Shown here piece by piece: positions 8,076 through 16,772 of a stretch of 64,000 nt of DNA. A program made the translations under genes and the position numbers. The notes beneath the pieces are model-generated. The model worked only from the letters and a program-made list of their open reading frames with translations, was not told the origin of the DNA and searched no databases. Positions within the stretch are counted from its first letter, which is position 1. Every line of letters begins with the position of its first letter. This stretch comes from Blautia schinkii DSM 10518 (GTDB lineage Bacteria > Bacillota > Clostridia > Lachnospirales > Lachnospiraceae), in the NCBI GenBank assembly GCA_000702025.1, contig JNKJ01000003.1:186001-250000 (forward strand), given 5' to 3'.

Positions 8076-10724
8076 CTATCTGGCAAAGGTTATGGTGTAA
8101 TTTCCAGAACCAGCCTCAGCCTTCATCACACCGTCAGCCATGACAAAGATTAAGCCGTCGCTGTCCGCAACTTCCTTTGCTTCGTCCAGGCAGATGGTAG
8201 CCGTGGTATTAACGGGAACAGACACATGAAGAACCGCTTTGTCTCCCTGGTCCTCCCAGAAACTCTTCACTGAGCCGTAAACGGATTTATATTCTGCTTT
8301 CAGATATTCTAAGCCGCCGCCAAGTCTGGGATAAATCACAGAATGCTTATATCCCGGATTTGTCTCGTCAATCTCAAGACCTGCCGCCACACGGACAATC
8401 CACTCTCCGATAGCACCGTATGCATAGTGGTTAAAGGAATTCATATCCGGGCTCCACATGGTTCCGTCAGGCTTCAGGCCATCCCAATGCTCCCAGACAG
8501 TGGTTGCCCCCATTTTCACCTGATACAGCCAGGATGGGAAATCATCTTTAAGAAGCAGGTCATAGGCCTCCTTCACATGGCCGTTCTGACTTAAGGCATG
8601 GCAGAAATAAGGAGTTCCCACAAAGCCTGTCACAAGATGTCCGTTTTCCTTTTCAAGGAGCTTAAGCAGGCCGTTAATCGTCTTTTCTTTGTATTCCTCC
8701 GGTGTGAGGCCGAAGTACAATGCTACAATGTGAGCGGTCTGTGTCTGTGCTGTCATGATGCCGTTCTCATCAAAGAAAGTTCTCTGGAATTTATCCACGA
8801 TTTTCTCGTAAAGCGCCTGGTATTTTTCAGCATCCTCTGTGTTGCCGAGAATTTTTGCAATTTTCACAAATAATCCAGTTGAATATGCGAAATATGCAGT
8901 ACATGTGAGGTCGTTAGGCGTTGCTCCGAAGTAGCTTCCTTCTTCTGCGTCCAGGGCCACCCAGTCGCCGAACTGGAGCTTATAGTTCCAGATATAATCC
9001 ACAGCATGGGTTTCCATGAAGCCTATCCAGCCCTTCATACTGTCATACTGTTGTTTCAGGATTTCTTTGTCGCCAAAGGTGAGGTACATGGTCCAGGGAT
9101 TGATAACCGCCACATCTGCCCAGGCTGCCGCGGAATGGCTGCCCTGCTTCAGAAGCCAGTTGTCTCCCTCGTTTCCGGAAACAATGTCCGGTACCACATG
9201 GGCCACGCCGCCCTCAGGTGTCTGGTCTGCCTCCACGTCCTTCAGCCACTTTTTATAGAAGGAATAGGTATTCATCAGGAAGCAGGCTGTACGGCAGAAA
9301 ATCTGCGCATCGCCTGTCCAGCCAAGGCGCTCGTCTCTCTGCGGGCAGTCTGTGGGAACATCCACAAAGTTGCTCTTCAAGCCCCAGAGAATGTTGTGGG
9401 CAAGCTGGTTCAGGTCCGGGTTGGAACACTCGATGCTGCCGGACGGCTCCATCTTGCTGTGAAGGGTATATACGGTAAAGTTGTTAAGTGCAGGCTCTCC
9501 CGGGAAGGATACAATCTTGGCATACTGGAATCCCATAAAGGTAAAGCAGGGCTTATATGTAATCTTTCCATCTCTGGCAAAGGTGTATTTCATTGCCTGC
9601 TTAACGCCGCGGAGGTTGTCCAGATATACATTTCCGGCAGCGTCCAATACTTCAAAGCAATGCAGCTCGATCACATCTCCCGCCTTGCCCTGTGCCGTCA
9701 CCTGGATATGGCCGCTCATATTCTGTCCGAAATCGATTACTGTATCACCCTCCGGTGTTTTGAAGATACGTTTTGGCTTCACTTCTTCAATCTCGGCCAC
9801 TTTTCCGCTTCCCTGAGCTGTGAGTACGGACATGTCGTAAGCCACGGTTCTTACCTGTTTCCAATTTCCCGCCGGCTCTCCGGCCTCTGCCCAGCCCTGG
9901 ATTTCTTTGTTGGCGTCATAAACCTCGCCGTCGTAGATTTCTGCGAACACCACCGGGGCATCCTCGCCGGTCCAGCTCTTGTCTGTGACAAATATTTCCT
10001 CGCTGCCATCCTCATATCTCACGAGCATCTGAGCCAGGAAGGCGGTATTTTTCCCATAATGGTTGCGGCGCTTAGAAAGGCCGTCAAAGCCCATCATACC
10101 TTTGAACCATCCGGCAGCCAGGATTGCGCCCATAGCATTCTCGCCTTCATTTAAATATTCTGTGACATCATAGGTCTGGTAGCAGAGATGCTTCAGATAA
10201 GAAGTCCAGCCTGGTGTGAGCTCGTCTGTTCCTACTTTTTTGCCATTTATATAGAAGTTATAAAGTCCAAGAGCCGTTGTGCAGACAAAGGCCTCCTTTA
10301 CTTTTCCTTTAAGGCTGAAATGTTTTCTCACATAAGTTCCTTTGGAATTGTCTGCGTCGGATTCCTCCTCTGCGGTGATGAACTCTGCTTTCCATTCCTT
10401 ATTGTCCATGAGTGCGGTCACAAAAGAGGTGGAAACCCAAGCTGTCTCCTCGTCTTTGGCGCTGGCTTTCACACGTACATAGTAGCGGCTCATGGAATCC
10501 AGCGTTGCGCCTGCTGCCTCCACTTGTGCGGAAGCGTCACTCTCTATCTTTCCACTTTGGTATATTAATTCCTGAAAATCAGCATCCTTTGCGATTTCCA
10601 GCTCATAGGCGGTCTGCATGACATCACGCTTATCACTTTCCAATATCCATCCGAACTGTGGAACGTGGGTGATTCCTACTTGGGTATTCTCATAATCCAT
10701 AAGTATTTCTGTAATTCTTAACAT
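8076..10724 (-). CDS. Alpha-L-rhamnosidase, glycoside hydrolase family 78
   Basis: 882 aa, full length for bacterial GH78. N-terminal beta-sandwich domains (about 1-330) contain the rhamnosidase_N motifs ELTPGWTSY and the Trp-rich GEDAPVVFAEIYDGE. The catalytic (alpha/alpha)6 barrel (about 430-770) carries the family hallmark DVPTDCPQRDERLGWTGDAQ, with the acid residues in DERLGWTGD, and WEHWDGLKPDGTMWSPDMNSFNHYAYG. A C-terminal beta domain ends the protein. No signal peptide, so it acts on imported rhamnosides in the cytoplasm. It lies upstream of the sugar ABC genes in the same orientation. Start ATG after GGAGGCAGGAAG. Confidence 0.95.
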   Translation of the reverse strand: MLRITEILMDYENTQVGITHVPQFGWILESDKRDVMQTAYELEIAKDADFQELIYQSGKIESDASAQVEAAGATLDSMSRYYVRVKASAKDEETAWVSTSFVTALMDNKEWKAEFITAEEESDADNSKGTYVRKHFSLKGKVKEAFVCTTALGLYNFYINGKKVGTDELTPGWTSYLKHLCYQTYDVTEYLNEGENAMGAILAAGWFKGMMGFDGLSKRRNHYGKNTAFLAQMLVRYEDGSEEIFVTDKSWTGEDAPVVFAEIYDGEVYDANKEIQGWAEAGEPAGNWKQVRTVAYDMSVLTAQGSGKVAEIEEVKPKRIFKTPEGDTVIDFGQNMSGHIQVTAQGKAGDVIELHCFEVLDAAGNVYLDNLRGVKQAMKYTFARDGKITYKPCFTFMGFQYAKIVSFPGEPALNNFTVYTLHSKMEPSGSIECSNPDLNQLAHNILWGLKSNFVDVPTDCPQRDERLGWTGDAQIFCRTACFLMNTYSFYKKWLKDVEADQTPEGGVAHVVPDIVSGNEGDNWLLKQGSHSAAAWADVAVINPWTMYLTFGDKEILKQQYDSMKGWIGFMETHAVDYIWNYKLQFGDWVALDAEEGSYFGATPNDLTCTAYFAYSTGLFVKIAKILGNTEDAEKYQALYEKIVDKFQRTFFDENGIMTAQTQTAHIVALYFGLTPEEYKEKTINGLLKLLEKENGHLVTGFVGTPYFCHALSQNGHVKEAYDLLLKDDFPSWLYQVKMGATTVWEHWDGLKPDGTMWSPDMNSFNHYAYGAIGEWIVRVAAGLEIDETNPGYKHSVIYPRLGGGLEYLKAEYKSVYGSVKSFWEDQGDKAVLHVSVPVNTTATICLDEAKEVADSDGLIFVMADGVMKAEAGSGNYTITFAR

Positions 10725-10904
10725 CTTCCTGCCTCCATTGGTATAATTTTAATGGTATAATTTTATGCTATAAGGTTCCGCTATGTTCAGGTTGTACTCT
10801 CAAAATTCTGTCTAATAAGGACACGAAGACAGTTCCTGTTCCGTTTCCCTGGAAACCTTACAGTATATTATCAGTTACATTTATCATTTATTATAAAATA
10901 TATA

Positions 10905-10933
10905 AAAAAGCGTTATTCTTCAATAACGCTTTT
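10905..10933 (-). terminator. Rho-independent terminator after the AraC regulator gene
   Basis: AAAAAAGCGTTATT and AATAACGCTTTT form a 10-12 bp stem with a CTTC loop and T-rich flanks on both strands. It lies about 80 bp past the AraC stop and upstream of the GH78 promoter region. Its stem sequence closely resembles that of the terminator at 4652-4681. Confidence 0.75.
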
Positions 10934-11011
10934 CACTAAAATATTGACCATTTATAAGGTGTGCTTTTATATACTTGTGTAACATGCTTTTTAATATGTT
11001 TTCTGCTCGCT

Positions 11012-12010
11012 TTAAGATTTGTTACGATGGTCTTTACGGTACTTGGCAGGAGTACAGCCTTCCGACTCCTTAAACTTTTTATAGAAGAAATTTATATTGT
11101 TATAGCCGCACATGGGAACCAGCTCTGACATGGGTATATCTGTATTTTCCAGAAGTGCTCTCGCTTTTTTAAGCTTTTGCTCCTGCACATGCTCCACAAA
11201 GCTTCTGTCTGTCTTTTCTTTTAAGAGAGCTGTCAGGTAGTTTCCGTGCATTCCGAAGGCTTTACCCATTTCCGGAAGGGTACAGTGCTCATAATTTTCT
11301 TCAATATACCCAAGAAGCTCCAGAATCTGTACCTCCTGGGATACAGAATCCTTCTGCCGGGAATCATCCCTCCAGGTACGGAGAAGCTCTGTGAAAAGAA
11401 TGATCACATAGCTCTCCAGAACCTCCTGCATGCCTAAATCTCCGCCGTAGTATTCCATCATAATATGCTCCATGATATCCTGGATGCGGGGATTCTTGTG
11501 GGCGGCAAAGTATAAAAAATGCTTACTCTGGCGGCTCTTGGTCACAGCCTCTACCAAAAACTCCGACACTATGCCCTGTCTGGTCATACGGCTTAGAAAA
11601 GCAGCATCAAAAAATTCCTTCTTCATCAGAATATTGACCACAATATCATTCTCGCCACCGGCCTCAAGGGAATGGACTGCCTGGGTATCAAAAATGCACA
11701 CGTCTCCCTGGAGTGTGGTGACTTTCTTTCCTTCAATCTCCTGTACACAGATGCCTGACCAGACGTAACAAAGCTCTATATAATCATGCTTATGAGGGCG
11801 TACCCGGCTGAAGCGGTCCTGCCTGGATACCACGATCTTCTCTCCCGGAGCCATGAAATGCACGCTTTCAAAAAGGTAAGCGCCCTGGTCCGTGACCCGG
11901 AATTTTTCAAATACTTTCTCATTTAACTCTGCCTGGGGACAGCCCGCCAGATATTCCTCCTCGCCGGGGGTATAGCGGCGGATGTATTGATCTAATTCTG
12001 CTTTATCCAA
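11012..12010 (-). CDS. AraC-family transcriptional regulator (cupin sensor plus AraC HTH)
   Basis: 332 aa from a TTG start at 12010, chosen because AAGGAG lies 7 nt upstream; longer readings would overlap the preceding gene. The N-terminal half has the cupin-like sugar-sensing pattern RPHKHDYIELCYVWSG and LQGDVCIFDTQAVHSLEA. The C-terminal AraC HTH (about 230-330) has MGKAFGMHGNYLTALLKEKT and CGYNNINFFYKKFKESEGCTPAKYRKD. It is located upstream of the GH78 gene on the same strand, so it is a good candidate local regulator of rhamnoside use. RhaS/RhaR-like function is inferred, not shown. Confidence 0.85.
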   Translation of the reverse strand: MDKAELDQYIRRYTPGEEEYLAGCPQAELNEKVFEKFRVTDQGAYLFESVHFMAPGEKIVVSRQDRFSRVRPHKHDYIELCYVWSGICVQEIEGKKVTTLQGDVCIFDTQAVHSLEAGGENDIVVNILMKKEFFDAAFLSRMTRQGIVSEFLVEAVTKSRQSKHFLYFAAHKNPRIQDIMEHIMMEYYGGDLGMQEVLESYVIILFTELLRTWRDDSRQKDSVSQEVQILELLGYIEENYEHCTLPEMGKAFGMHGNYLTALLKEKTDRSFVEHVQEQKLKKARALLENTDIPMSELVPMCGYNNINFFYKKFKESEGCTPAKYRKDHRNKS

Positions 12011-12038
12011 TTTGTGACTCCTTGTGTGGTTTGTTTGC

Positions 12039-12959
12039 TTACGGTAAAACTGACAGGATCTGCTCCACTGTTTCAATAGGAAGATTCAATCGGACTGATA
12101 TTGCTTCTGCTGATTCTCCCTGGGCAAAAAGCTGCAGGACGGATTTTGTAAGCTCAATTCCTTCCTGACGCCCCTCCTGCAGGCCTTCCTGACGCCCCTC
12201 CTGGCGCCCTTCAGACCTGCCCAATTCACGTCCTTTTTTGATTCCATCCTCCACTAACATCTGTCCCAATATTGTCATTGTTATCGCCTCCTTAATTTCT
12301 TCTAAATCTTCGCTTTTCAGTGTCTTTACCGCCAGCGCATACAAAACTGCCTGCATCTTACCCAAATCATCCTTGTTTACCTCTGGATAATTTTGATTCA
12401 GCAACACAAAGCTCTGGCGAATCCGTTCTTTCTCCTCCATCTCACCGCCCATTAAAGGTGTGAGAACCAATGGTACCAGGTCTTTTCTCTTTATACCGCC
12501 ACGTTCCTTTTCTGATAGTTTTTTCAGAATGAAGCCTGCGTCAGCATCCTTCAAGCGGACCACCTTCACCTTATAGGTATTCAATCCCTCTCTAAGCTCT
12601 GACATCGGATGCTTCACCCTGGATGAACACACTACTATTGTGGTAACCTCCACTCCATATGTACGGCTTGTGACTGCCTCATATTCACGGAAACGGCGGA
12701 GGTCCTCCCTGGTGATGCTGTCACTTTCAAATTCAAGGTGAAGCCAGCTGTTATCCTTCATGAGAAAATTAAAATCCTCATACATCTTCTTGATTTCCAG
12801 ATGCACCATCTCTGTAGGCAGAATCCCTACAGGCATCTCTTTAATACCAAAATAAGGAAAAAGCTCTTCACCAAAAAACCGGGCAGCCACCTTCAGCGCA
12901 GCATCTTCAATCTGGCTGTAAGCCTGTGCATTCTTATTCGTACTTTTACTTTCCTGCAT
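12039..12959 (-). CDS. Rpn-like PD-(D/E)XK nuclease-fold protein with RQEG repeats
   Basis: 306 aa. The N-terminal two thirds resemble Rpn/putative-transposase proteins: FGEELFPYFGI, LPTEMVHLEIKKMYEDFNFL and the acidic core WLHLEFESDSI, followed by RRFREYEAVTSRTYG. Residues about 243-265 are a charged tandem repeat (GRSEG RQEG RQEG LQEG RQEG), then a short helical tail. Rpn proteins promote RecA-independent recombination in E. coli; the role here is unknown. It ends 28 bp before the AraC start. Repeat-number variation of this kind is common in the family and can shift length in frame. Confidence 0.75.
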   Translation of the reverse strand: MQESKSTNKNAQAYSQIEDAALKVAARFFGEELFPYFGIKEMPVGILPTEMVHLEIKKMYEDFNFLMKDNSWLHLEFESDSITREDLRRFREYEAVTSRTYGVEVTTIVVCSSRVKHPMSELREGLNTYKVKVVRLKDADAGFILKKLSEKERGGIKRKDLVPLVLTPLMGGEMEEKERIRQSFVLLNQNYPEVNKDDLGKMQAVLYALAVKTLKSEDLEEIKEAITMTILGQMLVEDGIKKGRELGRSEGRQEGRQEGLQEGRQEGIELTKSVLQLFAQGESAEAISVRLNLPIETVEQILSVLP

Positions 12960-13361
12960 AATACCTCCCTTTCAAGGCCATGCAGTTTGATACCTTTATT
13001 ATAGTATGCTATAAAAATACATACAACGGTTTTCTTTATTTTCTTATATATAGTTACGGAAATCTTCGTCCGATTCGGACATAGAATATACTTTCAGAAT
13101 TGTTGCTAAAGTTCTTGAATATAATAATCATACTACAACAAAGACATCCTGCAGGACCACCGCTGTCTGTTGTAAATACTATAACATTTTTCGGATTCCA
13201 CGTAAAGGATTTCAGGCAAAAAAGAACCTTCACTCAACTCATCGTATGTAACAATTCAGGCAAGCCCGAACTGTTACATACAAACTGAACTCTGATGAAG
13301 GTTCCTGTATATGTAAAATTAATTTTTACAGCCAAATGTTACCGCTGCAATTCCACAATAT
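12960..13361. other. Gene-free 400 bp with a nested inverted repeat at 13224-13304
   Basis: No convincing gene. GAACCTTCA (13224-13232) pairs with TGAAGGTTC (13296-13304), and inside it GTATGTAACA (13244-13253) pairs with TGTTACATAC (13272-13281). The two nested stems are perfect. Neither is followed by a clean T-run, so this is a structured element of unknown role, possibly a terminator for the ACT/ligase pair, whose end (13362) is 58 bp away. Confidence 0.5.
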
Positions 13362-13793
13362 TTATAATTTCTCCAGCTCCTCCTGGCAAATCGGTCTGAT
13401 CCCGCTCTGCTGCAGCACATGGACAGCTTTCTGGTTATCCTCCACACGGAAGATCATATAAGCAAGTCCCTTTTTCCTTGTGATAAAGGCATACATATAC
13501 TCCACATTCACATCATTGTCGCCCAAAACGCGGATTACCTTGGAAAGTCCGCCCGGTTCATCGGGGATTGCGACTGCCAGCACCTTAGTGATGGAAAAGA
13601 CATAATTTGCATCCTTAAGAACCGTGGATGTCTTGTAAACATCATCGACGATAATGCGTACAATACCGAAATCCTCTGCCTCAGCAAGAGAGAGCGCACG
13701 CAGGTCAATGTCATTTTGGGAAAGTACATCTGAAAACTCTGCCAGTCTGCCCGGCTTGTTCTCTAAAAATACAGAAATCTGTTTTACTGTCAT
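13362..13793 (-). CDS. ACT-domain amino-acid-binding protein
   Basis: 143 aa, start ATG at 13793 after AAAAAGGAGGGG. Two ACT modules are readable: VKQISVFLENKPGRLAEFSD at 3-22 and VLAVAIPDEPGGLSKVIRVL around residue 70. Such double-ACT proteins bind amino acids and are habitually encoded next to phenylacetate-CoA ligase in Clostridia, as here (16 bp downstream of it). It is likely a small-molecule sensor for aromatic or branched amino-acid catabolism; the ligand is not deducible. Confidence 0.85.
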   Translation of the reverse strand: MTVKQISVFLENKPGRLAEFSDVLSQNDIDLRALSLAEAEDFGIVRIIVDDVYKTSTVLKDANYVFSITKVLAVAIPDEPGGLSKVIRVLGDNDVNVEYMYAFITRKKGLAYMIFRVEDNQKAVHVLQQSGIRPICQEELEKL

Positions 13794-13809
13794 GGAAAAC
13801 CCCTCCTTT

Positions 13810-15117
13810 TTACTGCTGATACAGGTTACGTTTGTCAACCACACGCACGGCCTTGCCTTCGCTTCTGGCAATGGTCTTTGGATTGACAAGCTTCACTTTT
13901 GCGTAAATACCAAGCATAGCCTTCAGTGCGTCGATAAGTTCTTTCTCCTTTGCTGATACGGCACTCAAGCTGTCCGAGAACATCTCCGGAGTCATCTCTA
14001 CCTGAACCTCAATAGTATCGCTGTTATTGATTCGGTCAACAATGATCTGATAGTTAGCCGGATATCCCTTGTTCATGAGAACTGTCTCAATCTGGGACGG
14101 GAATACGTTCACTCCCTTGACGATCAGCATATCATCGCTTCTGCCCAGAGGCTTGGTCATTTTCACATGAGTTCTGCCGCAGGAGCACTTCTCTCTGCTC
14201 AAGATACAGATATCACGGGTACGGTAGCGGATGAGAGGGAAAGCCTCCTTGGTAATGCTGGTGAATACAAGCTCACCCTTCTCGCCGTCCGGCAGGACCT
14301 CTCCGGTTTTCGGATTGATGACTTCCGCGATAAAATGGTCCTCATTCACATGCATACCTGTCTGGGCGGAGCACTCAAAGGATACGCCAGGGCCGGAAAT
14401 TTCAGTAAGGCCGTAAATGTCATAAGCCTTAATCCCAAGCTTCTCTTCTATATCATGGCGCATCTCTTCTGTCCATGCCTCTGCACCGAAAATACCTGCT
14501 TTCAACTTGATTTCATCCTGCAGTCCTCTCTCAATAATGCTCTCCGCAAGAAAAGCGGCATAGGACGGAGTACAGCAAAGGATTGTAGAGCCAAGGTCTG
14601 TCATGAACTGGATCTGGCGCTCTGTATTACCTGACGACATAGGAAGGGTGAGACAGCCAACCTTATGAGAACCGCCATTGAGCCCCGGACCACCGGTAAA
14701 AAGACCGTAGCCGTAGCACACGTGGCACACATCATCCTTGGTGCCGCCTGCCGCCATAATCGCCCTGGCACAGCAGTCCTCCCATAAATCGATGTCATGC
14801 TGCGTGTAGAACGCAACCACACGCCGTCCTGTTGTTCCACTGGTAGACTGGATTCGTACACATTCGTCCAGCGGACGGGCAAGCAATCCGTATGGATAAG
14901 CGTCACGTAGGTCATCCTTTGTAATAAAGGGAAGCTTATGTAAGTCGTCTACAGACTTGATATCTCCAGGCTCTAAGCCCATTTCTTCCATTCTTGTTCT
15001 GTAATAGGGCACGTTGTCCCATACATTCTGTACCTGCTGCACCAGTCTCTCACTCTGCCACTCCCGAATTTGTTCCCGGGACGCACACTCGATTTCCGGC
15101 TGATAATAATTTTCCAT
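13810..15117 (-). CDS. Phenylacetate-CoA ligase (AMP-forming)
   Basis: 435 aa, the usual length for PaaK-type ligases. The AMP-binding motif STSGTTGRRVVAFYTQHDI, the adenylate-forming motif AYDIYGLTEISGPGVSFEC, YRTRDIC and the C-terminal LGRSDDMLIVKGVNVFPSQIE are all present. It activates phenylacetate or related aryl acetates (indoleacetate is an alternative) to CoA thioesters with ATP. In Clostridia it usually accompanies indolepyruvate ferredoxin oxidoreductase and an ACT protein; only the ACT gene is here. The upstream leader (15150-15181) can fold GCGTCTGGG against CCCGGACGC, and TATAGTATTACTATA (15190-15204) is a perfect palindrome near the promoter. Confidence 0.9.
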   Translation of the reverse strand: MENYYQPEIECASREQIREWQSERLVQQVQNVWDNVPYYRTRMEEMGLEPGDIKSVDDLHKLPFITKDDLRDAYPYGLLARPLDECVRIQSTSGTTGRRVVAFYTQHDIDLWEDCCARAIMAAGGTKDDVCHVCYGYGLFTGGPGLNGGSHKVGCLTLPMSSGNTERQIQFMTDLGSTILCCTPSYAAFLAESIIERGLQDEIKLKAGIFGAEAWTEEMRHDIEEKLGIKAYDIYGLTEISGPGVSFECSAQTGMHVNEDHFIAEVINPKTGEVLPDGEKGELVFTSITKEAFPLIRYRTRDICILSREKCSCGRTHVKMTKPLGRSDDMLIVKGVNVFPSQIETVLMNKGYPANYQIIVDRINNSDTIEVQVEMTPEMFSDSLSAVSAKEKELIDALKAMLGIYAKVKLVNPKTIARSEGKAVRVVDKRNLYQQ

Positions 15118-15285
15118 GTTTCTAAGTTCCTTTCTTCACGTTTTAGGCTATGCGTCTGGGCGTAAGAGGGAACCCGGACGCACGATGTATATAGTATTAC
15201 TATACCACTTTAGCGATTCAACGTAAATACAAATATCAGGAAAAGTTTTATGAGTTCACGATGAATACCACTTTTCCCACAGTTA

Positions 15286-16080
15286 TCAGTCCATCTTTTT
15301 GACAAACTCTTCTATGGAATCCACACGTGCGGCTAATCGGAACCAGTTCTCTAATACTGCCTTATCTCGTTGGGATAAAATCTTCTTTCTAAGATTATCC
15401 GACATTTCGCCACAGTCCTGCAACAATACAAAAATATCTTCTATTTTTGCCTGAATGACGCCCTCATCAAGACCTTCTTTACGGCCATCCTTGTGTCCAT
15501 CTTCATAACCGCCCCTGCGTTCCGCCACCCGCAGCTTCTTTAATTCTTCCTCTTCATTGTACTCGAATATACTCATAGCAACCACCTCTGCCTTGTTTCT
15601 GAGAAGCAGATCCTTTAGGATTCCTTTCTCAATACACTCGTCTACTGCCTTTGGGACAGCCTCCTCGATTGGAGATTTTTTTGCATAATCCCGGACAGTG
15701 GCTACATACTGCATATATTCCATCAGCGCCTGGCAATTGTCCATGAGTTCCTGATTGTATACCGGATTTATATTCAGCATTGTGACCTTCAGCTCAAGCT
15801 CAGGATTGTCATCCGGCACTTTAAAAGAGTCGGACAGCCTCAGCAACTTGCGTTCTGGCTGCTTCCCTTCGCCATTATAGAATACAACGAACCTGGGCGT
15901 TGGAATCTTAAGCAGCGTGGATGAGTAGATAGACTGATCCTGCAGCAAGGGTTCCAGCTCGTCAGGATTGCCGTAATGCGAATGATTCAGCGCATTATAC
16001 AGGCTCAGAAGCTTCTCGGTATCCCGGAAAACCATCCGGAATACGCTATCTTTGAACTTCATGTTTACATTGTGTGTCAT
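15286..16080 (-). CDS. Rpn-family protein with the nuclease core missing
   Basis: 264 aa. Clear matches to Lachnospiraceae Rpn/PD-(D/E)XK putative transposases at the start (NVNMKFKDSVFRMVF, LYNALNHSHYGNPDEL) and from LYSSTL-like IYSSTLLKIPTPRFVVFYNG onward. In the family as I know it, the stretch between these parts holds the catalytic segment with EHQS and NMPLR. Here ELEPLLQDQS joins directly to IYSSTLLKIP, so about 40 residues are absent without breaking the frame. The C-terminus has GYEDGHKDGRKEGLDEG. It is probably catalytically dead yet still an open frame. Start ATG after GGAGGTAG. Confidence 0.7.
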   Translation of the reverse strand: MTHNVNMKFKDSVFRMVFRDTEKLLSLYNALNHSHYGNPDELEPLLQDQSIYSSTLLKIPTPRFVVFYNGEGKQPERKLLRLSDSFKVPDDNPELELKVTMLNINPVYNQELMDNCQALMEYMQYVATVRDYAKKSPIEEAVPKAVDECIEKGILKDLLLRNKAEVVAMSIFEYNEEEELKKLRVAERRGGYEDGHKDGRKEGLDEGVIQAKIEDIFVLLQDCGEMSDNLRKKILSQRDKAVLENWFRLAARVDSIEEFVKKMD

Positions 16081-16288
16081 TGTTTCTACCTCCTTGTCAA
16101 TATGGCAGGAGGTTCTTACTCTTCTCGGAATCTCCTGCTTTTTTTAGTTGGGATTAAAGCATGGATTTTCTGAAATGAATAAGAATTTAAAGATGATGCC
16201 AAGAACTTTGATAGAAAATATGCTTTGATTGGATTATAACACAGGCGATGGTAGACAGGCAACGGTATTATGTATCCTGCTTATATGT

Positions 16289-16545
16289 TTAAAATCTAGA
16301 CATCTTCAGTTTCTCCTCAAGATACCCGCACAGCCGTTCCTGTCCAAACATGGGAACCTCGAGCATTTTCAACGGCTTGTCATTTCTCTCCAGCATATGT
16401 ACATATTCTGCCACAGCGTCATAATTAGCGCCAAGAAATTCCGTGCCTACATTGAATTTATTGATTCCCTTCCGAAAGGCAATCTCTAACTGCTCATGAG
16501 GGATCCCGCTGGCAATGGTAAGGGAATCCAACTTTGTTTCCCTCA
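16289..16545 (-). pseudogene. C-terminal fragment of a class II (ketose-bisphosphate) aldolase
   Basis: The minus frame reads LDSLTIASGIPHEQLEIAFR then KGINKFNVGTEF, matching the loop in class II aldolases with the consensus GGSGIP..AI..GI.KVNVGTE, and ends normally at a stop (16289). The N-terminal two thirds, including the zinc ligands, are missing. What precedes it is an unrelated frame (16546-16770), so this is debris of a deletion or rearrangement. Confidence 0.6.
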
Positions 16546-16770
16546 TAAACATCAAAATACGTTCCCACCGCACAATCTCCAAGCTTAATCCCCTGAGATT
16601 CCAGCCATCCGGCAGCCGCATTTAGCAAAACAAAGCTTTCCGTATACCCCACGCCGCAATGACTGTTCGCAGAAAGATAAAATACATCTTCCTTCCCTTT
16701 TCCGTTGACCTTTAAATCAAAACAGCGGTTCCGGGGATAAGTCTCTCCTCCGAACCGCCGCCCTGCCTTG
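16546..16770 (-). pseudogene. Unidentified coding fragment fused upstream of the aldolase remnant
   Basis: In a different frame from the aldolase piece, the minus strand is open for about 75 residues: RRFGGETYPRNRCFDLKVNG, KEDVFYLSANSHCGVGYTES, FVLLNAAAGWLESQGIKLGD, then GTYFDVYEGNK. The composition and codon pattern look protein coding, but there is no start or stop and I do not recognise the family. Together with the aldolase tail it indicates a join between two truncated genes. Confidence 0.4.
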
Positions 16771-16772
16771 CT

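Noticed and set aside
9006..10154. 382-codon plus-strand frame
   Set aside because: Antisense shadow of the GH78 gene, which has full family motifs.
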